Assembly (NCBI RefSeq): GCF_005771435.1
Contig: NZ_VANI01000015.1
Location: 1 to 64,000, forward strand
DNA: 64,000 nt
DNA from: Microbulbifer harenosus
GTDB taxonomy: Bacteria > Pseudomonadota > Gammaproteobacteria > Pseudomonadales > Cellvibrionaceae
Direction of reading: 5' to 3'
In this document: positions 7,579 to 16,806 of the stretch, one piece after another
Layout of the letters: each line of letters begins with the position of its first letter
Position numbering within the stretch: the stretch's first letter is position 1
Position numbers and translations under genes: made by a program
Notes under the pieces: generated by a model
Told to the model about the DNA's origin: nothing
The model's input: only the letters and a program-made list of their open reading frames with translations
The model's database searches: none

Positions 7579-7603
7579 AAAAAAAGCGGGCTTTCGCCCG
7601 CTT
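7579..7603 (-). terminator. Rho-independent terminator for nrdB
   Basis: On the minus strand the hairpin AAGCGGGC-GAAA-GCCCGCTT is followed by an uninterrupted T run (complement of 7579-7585). It lies about 70 bases past the nrdB stop and separates the core nrd operon from the AT-rich accessory block. Confidence 0.9.
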
Positions 7604-7674
7604 CAATACCTCTCTTCCTGTGAGCGACTCTTCGTTGTAGTAAATCCTTTTCTACAGTCGATGCATTTAGTGGT

Positions 7675-8976
7675 TTACCACTGCAGCGCACCGCCAGTCT
7701 GGTATTCGATTACCCGCGTTTCGAAGAAGTTCTTCTCCTTGCGCAGGTCCATGATTTCGGACATCCAGGGGAAGGGGTTCTGGGCGCCGGGGAACTGTTC
7801 TTTCAGGCCGAGCTGGCTCAAGCGACGGTTGGCGATGAAGTGGAGGTATTCCTCCATCATGGCTGCGTTCATGCCGAGTACGCCGCGGGGCATGGTGTCG
7901 CGGGCGTAGGCCACTTCGAGTTCCATACCTTCGAGGATCATCTGGGTCACTTCCTGCTTGAACGCTTCGGTCCACAGGTGCGGGTTTTCCAGTTTGATCT
8001 GGTTGATGACGTCGATGCCGAAGTTGAGGTGCATGGACTCGTCGCGCAGGATGTACTGGAACTGCTCGGCAACGCCGGTCATTTTGTTGCGGCGGCCCAT
8101 GGACAGGATCTGGGTGAAGCCGCAGTAGAAGAAGATACCTTCGGTAACGGCGTAGAACGCGATCAGGTTGCGCAGCAGTTCCTGGTCGGTTTCCGGTGTA
8201 CCGGTTTTAAAGGTGGGGTCGCCGATGGACTGGGTGTGCGACAGGCTCCACGCGGCTTTCTTGGCGACGCTCGGGACTTCGCGGTACATGTTGAAGACTT
8301 CGCCTTCGTCCATGCCCAGTGACTCTACACAGTACTGGTAGGCGTGGGTATGGATGGCTTCTTCAAACGACTGGCGCAGGATGTACTGGCGGCATTCCGG
8401 GTTGGTGATGTGGCGGTAGATGGCCAGCACCAGGTTGTTGGCTACCAGGGAGTCGGCGGTGGAGAAGTAACCCAGGGAGTATTCCACGATACGACGCTCG
8501 TCCTCGGTCAGACCGTTGGGGTCTTTCCACATGGACACGTCTTTGTTCATGTTTACTTCCTGCGGCATCCAGTGGTTGGCGCAGCCGTCGAGGTATTTCT
8601 GCCAGGCCCAGTCGTACTTGAACGGTACCAGCTGGTTGAGGTCGGCGCGGCAGTTGATGATGCGCTTTTCGTCGACCTGGATACGGGCAGCGCCCATTTC
8701 CAGTTCTTCGAGGCCCGGGGCCGGGTCCAGGTCGGCAACGGCGGCGCGCGCGGCTTCTACGGCGGAAGAGGGCGCTGCGGCAGTTGCTGAGGATCTGGAA
8801 TCTGCATTTTCCTGGCTCTGGGCCGCGGTCGGTGCCGGGGCACTGCTGGCGCTGCCTGATTGATAGGCTGCGCCGGGTTCGGTGACTGCCTGCTGCTCGG
8901 ATTGCAGTGCGCCCGGCACCGGTTGCGGTTCGGTGGTTTTGGCTTTTGGTGCTTCGAAATCGTCCCAGCTGAGCAT
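7675..8976 (-). CDS. nrdB: Ribonucleoside-diphosphate reductase class Ia, beta (radical) subunit
   Basis: NrdB houses the diferric-tyrosyl radical and pairs with NrdA to make dNTP precursors. The 433-residue product is longer than E. coli NrdB because of an alanine/proline/serine-rich N-terminal extension of about 80 residues. The radical-site residues can be placed: D175, E206-x2-H209-x3-Y213 (EAIHTHAY), and a second E-x2-H in RDESMHLNF. The spacing of 31 residues from D175 to E206 matches D84 to E115 in E. coli. The gene follows nrdA on the same strand after an unusually long 320-base spacer with hairpins. A strong terminator follows at 7579-7603. Confidence 0.97.
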   Translation of the reverse strand: MLSWDDFEAPKAKTTEPQPVPGALQSEQQAVTEPGAAYQSGSASSAPAPTAAQSQENADSRSSATAAAPSSAVEAARAAVADLDPAPGLEELEMGAARIQVDEKRIINCRADLNQLVPFKYDWAWQKYLDGCANHWMPQEVNMNKDVSMWKDPNGLTEDERRIVEYSLGYFSTADSLVANNLVLAIYRHITNPECRQYILRQSFEEAIHTHAYQYCVESLGMDEGEVFNMYREVPSVAKKAAWSLSHTQSIGDPTFKTGTPETDQELLRNLIAFYAVTEGIFFYCGFTQILSMGRRNKMTGVAEQFQYILRDESMHLNFGIDVINQIKLENPHLWTEAFKQEVTQMILEGMELEVAYARDTMPRGVLGMNAAMMEEYLHFIANRRLSQLGLKEQFPGAQNPFPWMSEIMDLRKEKNFFETRVIEYQTGGALQW

Positions 8977-9196
8977 GACTTCCCCTTATCTTTCCTGAGC
9001 AATTCCCGTGCCGTTTGTAGCGGCAGGGGATCTTCAATCTGTGTGTCGTGCGACCTGCGCCCGGACCGGGCCCGGACTCTTCTTTGAGTGTGTCGGGGCC
9101 GGTGCCGGGGCGGCGCTTATGGTCTTGGTGCGCGAGTGCTGTTTGTGAAAACAGGCTCGTGCGGTTGCTCTCCCCCGAGAGTCTTTTGGGTTCTTG

Positions 9197-9293
9197 CCGA
9201 GAGCCTTGGAGGCTCTCGGTTCGCCTGGCAGATTTTTTGCTCCTGCAAAATCTGCATTTCCGCCATCCATGGCGGTCACAGCAGGCTCCTACA
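9197..9293. repeat. Composite hairpin/REP-like element in the nrdA-nrdB spacer
   Basis: The 320-base nrdA-nrdB spacer contains three consecutive stems: CCGAGAGCC/GGCTCTCGG (9197-9205 with 9211-9219), GCAGATTTT/AAAATCTGC (9228-9236 with 9247-9255) and CCGCCAT/ATGGCGG (9260-9266 with 9269-9275). It ends at 9281-9293 with the complement of TGTAGGAGCCTGC, the same sequence that forms the ends of the perfect palindrome at 15851-15917. This makes it a REP-type intergenic element. It could modulate the nrdA:nrdB transcript ratio. I see no coding sequence in 8977-9296. Confidence 0.6.
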
Positions 9294-9296
9294 TTT

Positions 9297-12263
9297 TTAC
9301 TGGCAGGCTTCGCAGTCTGGGTCGTCCAGGGAGCAGGCCTGGGGCACTGCGGCCGGGACTGGCTCTTGTTGAACCGAGGCTTGCGGAGCGGCCGGGGCGG
9401 CGCTGGCGGCGGGGGCGCCACCGGCGCTGACGGCGTTCAGGGTGCCACTGGTCACGGTGGATTTTTCCGTGGTGGTGGCGGCCAGTGCGCGCAAGTAGTA
9501 GGTGGTTTTCAGGCCGCGGTACCACGCCATGCGGTAGGTCAGGTCCAGTTTCTTGCCGTTGGCGCCGGCGATGTAGAGGTTCAGGGACTGGGCCTGATCG
9601 ATCCACTTCTGGCGGCGGCTGGCGGCGTCGACGATCCAGCGCGGTTCCACTTCAAACGCGGTGGCGTACTTGGCTTTGAGATCTTCCGGGATGCGGTCGA
9701 TCTTCTGCACCGAGCCCTCGTAGTACTTGAGGTCGTTGACCATCACTTTGTCCCACAGGCCACGGGCTTTCAGGTCGTGTACCAGGTAGGGGTTCACCAC
9801 GGTGAATTCGCCAGACAGGTTCGATTTCACGTACAGGTTCTGGTACGTGGGCTCGATGGACTGGGACACACCGGTGATGTTGGCGATGGTCGCGGTCGGG
9901 GCGATGGCCATCACGTTGGAGTTGCGCATGCCCTGGCTGGCGACTTTCTCGCGCACTAGGCTCCAGTCGAGGGTGCTGCTGGTGTCCTGGTCGATAAACT
10001 GCTCGCCGCGGTTCTTGGCCAGAATTTCGATGGAGTCGATTGGCAGTATGCCCTGGCTCCACAGGGAGCCTTTGTAGCTGCTGTAAGCGCCGCGCTCGGC
10101 CGCCAGATCACTGGAGGTTGAGATGGCGTAGTAGCTGATCGCTTCCATGGTGGTGTCGGCGAACTGTACGGCTTCATCGCTGGAGTAGGAGATGCCGGCC
10201 TTGTACAGCGCGTCCTGGAAGCCCATCAGGCCCAGGCCCACGGGGCGGTGGCGCATGTTGGACTGGCGCGCGGTTTCCACCGAGTAGTAGTTGATGTCGA
10301 TGACGTTATCGAGCATGCGCACGGCGGTTTTCACGGTGCTTTCCAGCTTGCCCATGTCGAGCTTGCCGTCTTCACCAATGTGCTGGGACAGGTTCACGGA
10401 GCCCAGGTTGCACACGGCGATTTCGTCGTTGGCCTTGGTGTTCAGGGTGATTTCGGTGCACAGGTTGGAGCTGTGTACCACACCGGCGTGCTGCTGCGGG
10501 CTGCGCAGGTTGCAGGCGTCCTTGAAGGTGATCCAGGGGTGGCCGGTTTCAAACAGCATGCCCAGCATCTTGCGCCACAGGTCTACCGCGCGCACTTTTT
10601 TGTGCAGCTTCAGTTTGCCTTCGGCCACCAGTTGTTCGTAGTGGTTGTAACGCTCTTCGAATTTGTCGCCGAACAGGTCGTGCAGGTCCGGGGTATCGGC
10701 CGGAGAGAACAGGGTCCACTCCTTGTCTTCGAACACGCGCTTCATGAACAGGTCGGGCACCCAGTTGGCGGTGTTCATGTCGTGGGTGCGGCGGCGGTCG
10801 TCACCGGTGTTCTTGCGCAGCTCGAGGAATTCCTCGATGTCCAGGTGCCAGGTTTCCAGGTAGGCACACACGGCGCCTTTGCGCTTGCCGCCCTGGTTGA
10901 CCGCTACCGCGGTATCGTTGGCCACTTTCAGGAAGGGCACAACACCCTGGGATTTGCCGTTGGTGCCCTTGATGTAAGAACCCAGTGAGCGCACCGGCGT
11001 CCAGTCGTTGCCCAGGCCGCCGGCCCATTTGGACAGCATGGCGTTGTCCTGGATGGCACCGTAGATACCGTGCAGGTCGTCCGGCACGGTGGTCAGGTAG
11101 CAGGAGGACAGCTGCGGGCGCAGGGTACCGGCGTTGAACAGGGTCGGGGTGGAGCTCATGTAGTCGAAAGAGCTCAGCAGGTTGTAGAACTCAATCGCGC
11201 GCGCGTTCGGGTCTTGTTCGTTGATGGCGAGGCCCATGGCCACGCGCATGAAGAAAATCTGAGGCAGTTCGAAGCGCACTTCGTCGGAGTGCAGGAAGTA
11301 GCGGTCGTACAGGGTCTGCAGGCCGAGATAGGTGAACTGGTGATCGCACTCGGGTTTGATGGCGTCGCCCAGGCGCTCCAGATCGAAGCTGGCGAGGGCC
11401 GGGTCCAGCAGTTCCAGCGCGATACCTTTTTCCACATAGGCGGCCAGCGCCGGTTTGTAGAAGGTTTCCATTTCTTTCTGGGTGGCGGACTCGGCCACAC
11501 CGAGGAAGCGCAGGGCTTCGGCGCGCAGTTTGTCGAGCAGCAGGAAGGCGGTGGCGTAGGTGTAGTTGGGCTCCTGTTCCACCAGGGTGCGCGCGGTGAT
11601 CACCAGTGCGGTGTTGATGTCGGTTTCAGACACACCGTCGTACAGGTTTTTCAGGGCTTCGCGCAGGATCAGTTCGCCGTCGACGTCGGTCAGGCCTTCA
11701 CAGGCTTCGCGCACGATGGTGCGCAGGCGCTCCATGTCCAGCGCTACCAGGGAGCCGTCTTCCCGTTTTACCCGAATAGAGGGGACGCGAATGCTCGGAT
11801 GGGCATCGGCGGGTTCGGCGCCGGCGGTTTTCTGCTTTTCTTTCTCGGCGCGCAGGCGCGCGTGCTCTTCGCGGTAGAGCACGTAGTCGCGGGCAATCTT
11901 GTGCTCACCGGCGCGCATCAGTTCCAGCTCTACCTGGTCCTGGATTTCCTCGATGTGGATGGTGCCGCCGGACGGCATACGGCGCTTGAAGGTGGCGCTG
12001 ATCTGGGCAACCAGGTCGGCCACGCGCTCGCGGATGCGGCGGGAAGCAGCAGCGGTGCCGCCTTCAACGGCGAGGAAGGCTTTGGTAACGGCTACGGAGA
12101 TTTTGCTGTCGTCGTAGGGGACAACAGTGCCGTTGCGTTTGATCACGCGGATCTGACCGGGGGCAGTGGCAGCCAGGGTGGTGTTGCTGCTGGCCTGGTC
12201 TGTTACCGAATCCTTGGTAGTGCCATTTGGCACAGACTGGGGGCGCCCTGTCTCTGTGTGCAT
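9297..12263 (-). CDS. nrdA: Ribonucleoside-diphosphate reductase class Ia, alpha (catalytic) subunit
   Basis: NrdA reduces ribonucleoside diphosphates. The frame is open back to 12560, but the ATG at 12263 has GGAG eight bases upstream on the minus strand and gives a 988-residue protein; the extra 99 residues look non-native. Residues about 35-125 and 145-235 are two ATP-cone modules (IRVIKRNGTVVPYDDSKI and IRVKREDGSLVALDMERL), a duplicated allosteric arrangement. The catalytic barrel follows (TPTLFNAGT, SSCYLTT, NLGSVNLSQH, STSSDLAAERG), and the C-terminus ends CSLDDPDCEACQ, the redox-shuttle cysteine pair. nrdB follows downstream. Confidence 0.96.
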   Translation of the reverse strand: MHTETGRPQSVPNGTTKDSVTDQASSNTTLAATAPGQIRVIKRNGTVVPYDDSKISVAVTKAFLAVEGGTAAASRRIRERVADLVAQISATFKRRMPSGGTIHIEEIQDQVELELMRAGEHKIARDYVLYREEHARLRAEKEKQKTAGAEPADAHPSIRVPSIRVKREDGSLVALDMERLRTIVREACEGLTDVDGELILREALKNLYDGVSETDINTALVITARTLVEQEPNYTYATAFLLLDKLRAEALRFLGVAESATQKEMETFYKPALAAYVEKGIALELLDPALASFDLERLGDAIKPECDHQFTYLGLQTLYDRYFLHSDEVRFELPQIFFMRVAMGLAINEQDPNARAIEFYNLLSSFDYMSSTPTLFNAGTLRPQLSSCYLTTVPDDLHGIYGAIQDNAMLSKWAGGLGNDWTPVRSLGSYIKGTNGKSQGVVPFLKVANDTAVAVNQGGKRKGAVCAYLETWHLDIEEFLELRKNTGDDRRRTHDMNTANWVPDLFMKRVFEDKEWTLFSPADTPDLHDLFGDKFEERYNHYEQLVAEGKLKLHKKVRAVDLWRKMLGMLFETGHPWITFKDACNLRSPQQHAGVVHSSNLCTEITLNTKANDEIAVCNLGSVNLSQHIGEDGKLDMGKLESTVKTAVRMLDNVIDINYYSVETARQSNMRHRPVGLGLMGFQDALYKAGISYSSDEAVQFADTTMEAISYYAISTSSDLAAERGAYSSYKGSLWSQGILPIDSIEILAKNRGEQFIDQDTSSTLDWSLVREKVASQGMRNSNVMAIAPTATIANITGVSQSIEPTYQNLYVKSNLSGEFTVVNPYLVHDLKARGLWDKVMVNDLKYYEGSVQKIDRIPEDLKAKYATAFEVEPRWIVDAASRRQKWIDQAQSLNLYIAGANGKKLDLTYRMAWYRGLKTTYYLRALAATTTEKSTVTSGTLNAVSAGGAPAASAAPAAPQASVQQEPVPAAVPQACSLDDPDCEACQ

Positions 12264-12519
12264 GAATTTCTCCGTAGTTCTGTGTGCGCGTCGAGTGTGA
12301 CTTGCCTGGTTTTTGCGTTGGTCTTTTGGATGTGTCGGCTTGTGGCCGGAAAATATCTGCGCTCGCTTACCAGTGCCGGGCCTTCCTGCTTTCCCGGGGT
12401 TCTTCAGACAACAGACACAAGCAGCGGCGGCGGTGCCGGGGCGCCGCTCGGGTAACTCTTGTTGGGGTACTGCTTGATACTGCGTCTGAAACTCAGGGGC
12501 ACCCTGTTGCCGGATTGCC

Positions 12520-12561
12520 TGTGGATATGCCCGGCGCGCTGCCGGCAAGCACTTATCCACC
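12520..12561. promoter_or_regulatory. Two DnaA-box-like sites upstream of nrdA
   Basis: TGTGGATAT at 12520-12528 is the complement of ATATCCACA, one base from the DnaA consensus TTATCCACA. TTATCCACC at 12553-12561 also matches eight of nine positions. E. coli nrdAB is regulated by a pair of DnaA boxes upstream of its promoter. Confidence 0.5.
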
Positions 12562-12622
12562 GCTCCGGTGCCCTGACACGGGCTGTGTACAGGTCTGGCC
12601 TAGTTGGTGCGATAGCGGTCGG

Positions 12623-12639
12623 ACACAATATCTTGTGGT
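12623..12639. promoter_or_regulatory. Candidate NrdR box
   Basis: ACACAATATCTTGTGGT is a near-palindrome that resembles the NrdR consensus (ACACWATATATWGTGT). NrdR represses RNR genes when dATP is abundant, and usually binds paired boxes. The next candidate is 76 bases away centre to centre, which is not the classical 31-32 base spacing. Confidence 0.55.
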
Positions 12640-12698
12640 GGGTCCTGGGCGCCCTGCGCCGCTTTCCCTAGAAGATGTTGGGGGCTGATTCGCCCTCA

Positions 12699-12716
12699 AA
12701 CCCAATATATTGGGGT
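12699..12716. promoter_or_regulatory. Second candidate NrdR-like palindrome
   Basis: The sequence AACCCAATATATTGGGGT contains the perfect palindrome CCCAATATATTGGG. Its AATATATT core fits the NrdR box, but the flanking CCC/GGG differ from ACAC/GTGT, so another palindrome-binding regulator is possible. Confidence 0.45.
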
Positions 12717-12786
12717 CCGATCTCGAATGACCAACAAGATAATGCGATTGGGAGGCTAATTCAAGGCGGATAACTTCGGGGTTACT

Positions 12787-12795
12787 TGTGGATAA
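12787..12795 (-). promoter_or_regulatory. Perfect DnaA box
   Basis: TGTGGATAA is the exact complement of TTATCCACA. It lies about 520 bases upstream of the nrdA start, in the intergenic region shared with the 3' side of argF. Confidence 0.6.
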
Positions 12796-13022
12796 TTTGT
12801 GGGTAGGCGGTGCGGCGTGGTTTATTCCCGGTCTGCAGCGCCCGCCGTTACTGGGCGGGTATGAAAAGTGATCAGATTGGACGACCGCGCGGTTTTTCTA
12901 AGAATATTTTTTAATAGTAACGAGGTCCCAAATTAAGCGTGGCAATAATAATTTGGGCCTGGTTATTCCCTGTGCAAAGAGGTACCGACAGGTCGAAATT
13001 TGCGCGGCATTCGTGATCAAAA

Positions 13023-13052
13023 AAGAGGCGCCGGTAGATTCCGGCGCCTCTT
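13023..13052 (-). terminator. Rho-independent terminator for argF
   Basis: On the minus strand AAGAGGCGCCGG pairs perfectly with CCGGCGCCTCTT around a six-base loop, followed by a T run. It ends 22 bases after the argF stop. Confidence 0.92.
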
Positions 13053-13074
13053 CGCATTGGGCGGACAATAACGG

Positions 13075-13989
13075 TCAGTTACTGTTGTCCAGCAGGAACT
13101 CCATCAGGGCTTTCTGCGCGTGCAGGCGGTTTTCCGCTTCGTCCCAGACCACGGAGATGGATTCGTCTTCCAGCAGTTCACCGCTCACTTCCTCGCCGCG
13201 GTGAGCGGGCAGGCAGTGCATGAAAACCGCGTCGCGGTTGGCGTGGCTCATTAGCTCGTGGTTCACCAGGTAGCCCGCAAACGCCTTCATGCGAATCCGC
13301 TGTTCGTCCTCCTGGCCCATGGAGGCCCACACGTCGGTGGCAACCCAGTCGGCACCGCGCACCGCATCTTCTGGTCTGCGCACCACGGTAACGCGGTTGC
13401 CGGCGGCGGCGACGATGGCCGGGTCCGGATCGTAGCCCTCGGGGCAGGCGATGCGCAGTTCGAAATCAAACTGGCGCGCGGCGCTGATGTAGGAGTTGCA
13501 CATGTTATTGCCGTCACCCACCCAGGCCACCACCTTGCCCTCCGGGCTGCCGCGATGCTCGAAATACGTCTGCAGGTCCGCCAGCAGCTGGCAGGGGTGG
13601 TAGCTGTCGGACAGGGCGTTGATCACCGGCACCTTGCTGAACTCGGCGAAGCGCTCGAGGATCTCGTGGCCGAAGGTGCGGATCATGACCATGTCCACCA
13701 TGCGCGAGATGACGCGCGCGCTGTCTTCAACCGGCTCGCCGCGGCCCAATTGGGTGTCGCGCGGCGACAGGAACAGGGCGTGGCCGCCCATCTGTGCCAT
13801 GCCGGCCTCAAAAGACACCCGGGTGCGGGTGGAGGCTTTTTCGAAGATCATCCCCAGCACCTTGTTGCGGAAAGGCTCGCTGGTAACGCCCTGGTTGCGC
13901 AGGGCTTTAAGTTCGATGGCGCGCTCGATGACCGCGCGCAGCTCTTCCTTACTCAGATCAAGCAGGGTGAGAAAGTGTCTGACTGCCAT
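13075..13989 (-). CDS. argF: Ornithine carbamoyltransferase
   Basis: This enzyme joins carbamoyl phosphate and ornithine to citrulline in arginine biosynthesis, in the cytoplasm. The 304-residue product shows the carbamoyl-phosphate loop S53-T-R-T-R57 and the ornithine-binding [12 protein letters not shown] near the C-terminus. The ATG at 13989 has GGAGG 8-12 bases upstream; the longer frame to 14070 would run into argD. It follows argD by 17 bases on the same strand, so the two form an operon closed by the terminator at 13023-13052. Confidence 0.97.
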   Translation of the reverse strand: MAVRHFLTLLDLSKEELRAVIERAIELKALRNQGVTSEPFRNKVLGMIFEKASTRTRVSFEAGMAQMGGHALFLSPRDTQLGRGEPVEDSARVISRMVDMVMIRTFGHEILERFAEFSKVPVINALSDSYHPCQLLADLQTYFEHRGSPEGKVVAWVGDGNNMCNSYISAARQFDFELRIACPEGYDPDPAIVAAAGNRVTVVRRPEDAVRGADWVATDVWASMGQEDEQRIRMKAFAGYLVNHELMSHANRDAVFMHCLPAHRGEEVSGELLEDESISVVWDEAENRLHAQKALMEFLLDNSN

Positions 13990-14006
13990 AGGGGTTCCTC
14001 CGTAAA

Positions 14007-15194
14007 TCAGGCGTCCTGTGGGGCAAAGTTGCGCACCAGTCTGGCGACGGTGGTGGCGATCTGGCGGCACTCGTCGTCCGTCAGGGTCAGCGGCGGCAGC
14101 AGACGCACTACATTGCCGGCGGTGACATTAATCAGCAGGCCCTCGGCGCGGGCCTGGTCCACCAGTTCCGCGCAGGGGCGATCCAGTTCGATACCCACCA
14201 GCAGGCCGAGGCCGCGCACGTCTTTTACCTGGGCGCAGCCCTCCAGCTCGCTTTTCAGCTGAGCCAGCAGGTCGCTGCCGAGCTTTTCCGCGCGCTCCAG
14301 CAGCCAGTGGCTCTCGAGGGTCTCCATTACGGCGAGGCCGGCGCTGCACGCCAGCGGATTGCCGCCGAAGGTGGAGCCGTGGCTGCCGGCGGTGAACAGT
14401 TCCGCCGCTTTGCCGCGAGCCAGGCAGGCGCCGATGGGCACGCCGTTGCCGAGGCCTTTAGCGGTGGTCACCACGTCCGGCAGCAGGTCGCCGAAGTGCT
14501 GGTAGGCGAACATTTTGCCGGTGCGGCCGTTGGCGGTCTGGATTTCGTCCAGCATCAGGAACCAGTCCTGCTGGTCGCACAGGGCGCGCAGGCGCGGCAG
14601 GTAATCGGCGTCGGGGATGCGGATACCGCCTTCGCCCTGCACCGGCTCCACCAGAATGGCGACGATATCGTTGTGCTCGGCGGCGAGTTTTTCGATGGCC
14701 GCCACGTCGTTATACGGCACCCGCAGGAAACCTTCGGTCAGGGGGGCAAAACCGATCTGCACCTTGGGGTTGCCAGTGGCGGTGAGGGTGGCGAGGGTAC
14801 GGCCGTGGAATGCCCCCTCGGTCACGACAATCTTCGGGACGGCGAAGCCGCGCTCGTTGCCCAGCCGGCGCGCCAGTTTAATGGCCGCCTCATTGGCTTC
14901 CGCGCCGGAATTGGAGAAGAACACGTTGTCCATGCCGGACAGCGCCACAAGCTTCTCCGCCAGCTTTTCCTGGGGCGGGAGGTTGTACAGATTGGAGGTG
15001 TGCAGCAGGGTGTTGGCCTGTTGCTCGATGGCCTCGGTGACCGCCGGGTGGCAGTGGCCGAGGCCGCACACGGCGACACCGGAGAGTGCGTCGAGATAAC
15101 GTCGGCCCGCATCGTCCCACACGTAATTGCCTTCACCTCTGACCAGGGTCAGGGTTCTGTTACCGTAGTTCTGCATAAGTGCGGGAGTGGCCAC
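14007..15194 (-). CDS. argD: Acetylornithine (N-succinyldiaminopimelate) aminotransferase
   Basis: A class III PLP-dependent aminotransferase that makes N-acetylornithine in arginine synthesis and can often serve in lysine synthesis. The product is 395 residues, with [14 protein letters not shown], the PLP-contact [12 protein letters not shown], and [14 protein letters not shown] containing the Schiff-base lysine. The start chosen is GTG at 15194, preceded by GGAG at the right distance and giving the family's usual length; a longer frame upstream has no support. It is the first gene of the argD-argF unit. The grxD gene lies divergently about 240 bases away. Confidence 0.95.
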   Translation of the reverse strand: MATPALMQNYGNRTLTLVRGEGNYVWDDAGRRYLDALSGVAVCGLGHCHPAVTEAIEQQANTLLHTSNLYNLPPQEKLAEKLVALSGMDNVFFSNSGAEANEAAIKLARRLGNERGFAVPKIVVTEGAFHGRTLATLTATGNPKVQIGFAPLTEGFLRVPYNDVAAIEKLAAEHNDIVAILVEPVQGEGGIRIPDADYLPRLRALCDQQDWFLMLDEIQTANGRTGKMFAYQHFGDLLPDVVTTAKGLGNGVPIGACLARGKAAELFTAGSHGSTFGGNPLACSAGLAVMETLESHWLLERAEKLGSDLLAQLKSELEGCAQVKDVRGLGLLVGIELDRPCAELVDQARAEGLLINVTAGNVVRLLPPLTLTDDECRQIATTVARLVRNFAPQDA

Positions 15195-15437
15195 TGCGAT
15201 ATCTCCTCTGTCGGTGGGCCAAAGTAAGGGAAACCGCAGAAAATGCGTCGAAGACACACTCTGGCAGCAATTTCCCCGGAAAGCCGGCAATACTAGCACA
15301 GCCGCGCTACGGCACCACCAGTGCATTTGCGGGACGTGCGCGAAAAGGGGAATCGGGTACAATGCGCGCATTCAAGACGGCATGACGCCGGCTGAGGCCC
15401 GCGTCGGACATTTCCCAACCCGAGGTTAGCTTCCACT

Positions 15438-15770
15438 ATGGATACTCTGGAAAACATCAAACAGCAGATCGCGGACAACGACATTCTGCTTTATATGAAA
15501 GGCAGCCCCAACGCGCCCCAGTGTGGCTTCTCCATGCGCGCCTCCCAGGCGATCATGGCCTGCGGCCAGCGCTTTGCCTACGTGGACATTCTGGCTAACC
15601 CGGACATCCGTCAGGAGCTGCCGAAGTACGCCAACTGGCCGACCTTCCCGCAGCTGTGGGTGAAGGGCGAGCTGATCGGCGGCTGCGACATCATCATGGA
15701 AATGTATGAGAACGGCGAGCTGAAGACCCTGATCGAAGAAGCGGCCAAAGGCGCGGAGCAGGGCGAGTAA
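15438..15770 (+). CDS. grxD: Monothiol glutaredoxin (Grx4 type)
   Basis: Monothiol glutaredoxins bind and transfer a [2Fe-2S] cluster with glutathione and often a BolA partner. The 110-residue protein has the diagnostic CGFS active site (APQCGFSMRASQ), the WPTFPQLWVKGELIGGCDI glutathione-binding segment, and the usual family length. A TACAAT hexamer at 15358-15363 may be its -10. A bidirectional terminator follows at 15806-15835. Its placement beside the bacterioferritin gene fits iron homeostasis, although the two are convergent and not co-transcribed. Confidence 0.96.
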   Translation: MDTLENIKQQIADNDILLYMKGSPNAPQCGFSMRASQAIMACGQRFAYVDILANPDIRQELPKYANWPTFPQLWVKGELIGGCDIIMEMYENGELKTLIEEAAKGAEQGE

Positions 15771-15805
15771 TCGTTGCTGTTACCCGGGGCTCGTTTCCCG
15801 GGCAC

Positions 15806-15835
15806 AAAAAAACCGCGAGTTTTCGCGGTTTTTTT
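15806..15835. terminator. Bidirectional rho-independent terminator
   Basis: The symmetric hairpin AAAAAAACCGCGA/TCGCGGTTTTTTT with a GTTT loop lies between convergent grxD and bfr. It has a T run on either strand, and the palindrome extends further through GGGCAC/GTGCCC. Confidence 0.92.
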
Positions 15836-15850
15836 GTGCCCGGATTTTTC

Positions 15851-15917
15851 TGTAGGAGCCTGCTTGCAGGCGAACCGGATTCTGCACCATTGGTTCGCCT
15901 GCAAGCAGGCTCCTACA
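15851..15917. repeat. REP-type inverted pair (perfect 26-base arms)
   Basis: TGTAGGAGCCTGCTTGCAGG and the next six bases (15851-15876) are repeated exactly in inverse orientation at 15892-15917, around a 15-base centre. Each arm is itself partly palindromic (GCCTGCTTGCAGGC). The GTAGGAGC start is typical of Pseudomonas-group REP elements mobilised by RAYT transposases. A partial copy lies at 9281-9293. No RAYT gene is in the window. Confidence 0.8.
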
Positions 15918-15926
15918 AAATAAGGG

Positions 15927-16409
15927 TTATTCCTCGGAGGCTTTTTCCATCTGTGACTGCAGATAGTTCTGGATGCCCACCTTGTCGATCAGGCCCAGCT
16001 GGGTTTCCAGCCAGTCCACATGTTCCTCTTCGGAATCGAGAATGCGCTGCAGCAGTTCGCGGCTGCCGTAGTCGCGCACGGATTCGCAGTAGGCGATACC
16101 GTCGCGCAGTTCCGGAATGGCCTTCTGTTCCAGCTTGAGATCGCACTTGAGCATTTCCTCGGTGTTTTCTCCGATCAGCAATTTGCCCAGGTGTTGCAGG
16201 TTGGGGATGCCCTCGAGAAACAGAATCCGCTCGATCAGCCAGTCGGCATGCTTCATCTCGTCGATGGACTCGTGGTATTCCTTGTCGGCCAGCTCTTTCA
16301 GGCCCCAGTCCTTGAACATGCGCGAGTGCAGGAAGTACTGGTTGATGGCAATTAGTTCATTGCCCAGTGCTTTGTTCAAGTGCTCGATGACTTTGGGATC
16401 GCCTTTCAT
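15927..16409 (-). CDS. bfr: Bacterioferritin
   Basis: This 24-mer iron-storage protein oxidises Fe(II) and stores the ferric mineral, with haem between subunits. The 160-residue product carries the complete ferroxidase set E18, E51, H54, E94-region (LEQKAIPEL), and SEEEH near residues 126-130, together with haem-ligand M52. Length and start match E. coli Bfr. A Fur-box-like sequence lies upstream at 16673-16691. The partner ferredoxin gene bfd lies two genes away at 18328-18540 on the same strand rather than adjacent. Confidence 0.97.
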   Translation of the reverse strand: MKGDPKVIEHLNKALGNELIAINQYFLHSRMFKDWGLKELADKEYHESIDEMKHADWLIERILFLEGIPNLQHLGKLLIGENTEEMLKCDLKLEQKAIPELRDGIAYCESVRDYGSRELLQRILDSEEEHVDWLETQLGLIDKVGIQNYLQSQMEKASEE

Positions 16410-16672
16410 TGTTTTCTCCTTTCACCCCGGGGACGCCCTGGGAACATTGTCTGAAACGGTCTGAGTACCGGTTGCGATTTGCGAAAATGCGAGTTGCGTG
16501 CCGGGCGTCTCAAACGATTCTCGACGTCCCTGTCTGCCCACAATTGTAGGGCCACAAATGGCTGGCGAGGTGAGTTTGCGTTGCGCTCTGTGGCAAGTCA
16601 AGGTTGCCGTGCCACTTATTTTGCAGGCAAAAAAGCACGAAAATTAACGGGAAAAAGGCCGAAAACTACAAC

Positions 16673-16691
16673 GAGAATGATTGCCATTTGA
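16673..16691. promoter_or_regulatory. Fur-box-like site upstream of bfr
   Basis: GAGAATGATTGCCATTTGA keeps the AATGAT...CATT core of the Fur consensus (12 of 19 positions of GATAATGATAATCATTATC). It lies about 265 bases upstream of the bfr start. The surrounding 16410-16806 stretch has no convincing gene; a 70-codon plus-strand frame at 16479-16691 lacks support. Confidence 0.5.
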
Positions 16692-16806
16692 TTTGTTTGC
16701 GCGGTCGCAGACTGTAAGCAAAAAATGAAATTCTTTTGCCGCAACGAATTCATAAGGTGGGGAGAGCTGCTAAGAGGTGTGTATAAAGAACGGCGACAAA
16801 ATCCAT

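Larger units (their letters stand above)
12264..13018 (-). promoter_or_regulatory. Upstream control region of nrdA (no gene seen)
   Basis: About 750 bases between nrdA and the argF terminator hold no convincing gene; open frames here have no RBS and atypical composition. The segment carries three DnaA-box-like sequences and two palindromes resembling NrdR boxes, listed separately. It also has a short inverted repeat CCCAAATT/AATTTGGG at 12927-12934 and 12950-12957. Control of nrdAB by DnaA and NrdR is established in enterobacteria and pseudomonads, so this is most likely the nrdAB promoter region. No clear -35/-10 pair was identified. Confidence 0.6.

Noticed and set aside
12284-12688. A 134-codon plus-strand frame upstream of nrdA
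   Set aside because: No RBS, no family, and it overlaps the DnaA- and NrdR-like sites.
16479-16691. A 70-codon plus-strand frame upstream of bfr
   Set aside because: Cysteine/arginine-rich, no RBS, ends within the Fur-like site; likely chance.
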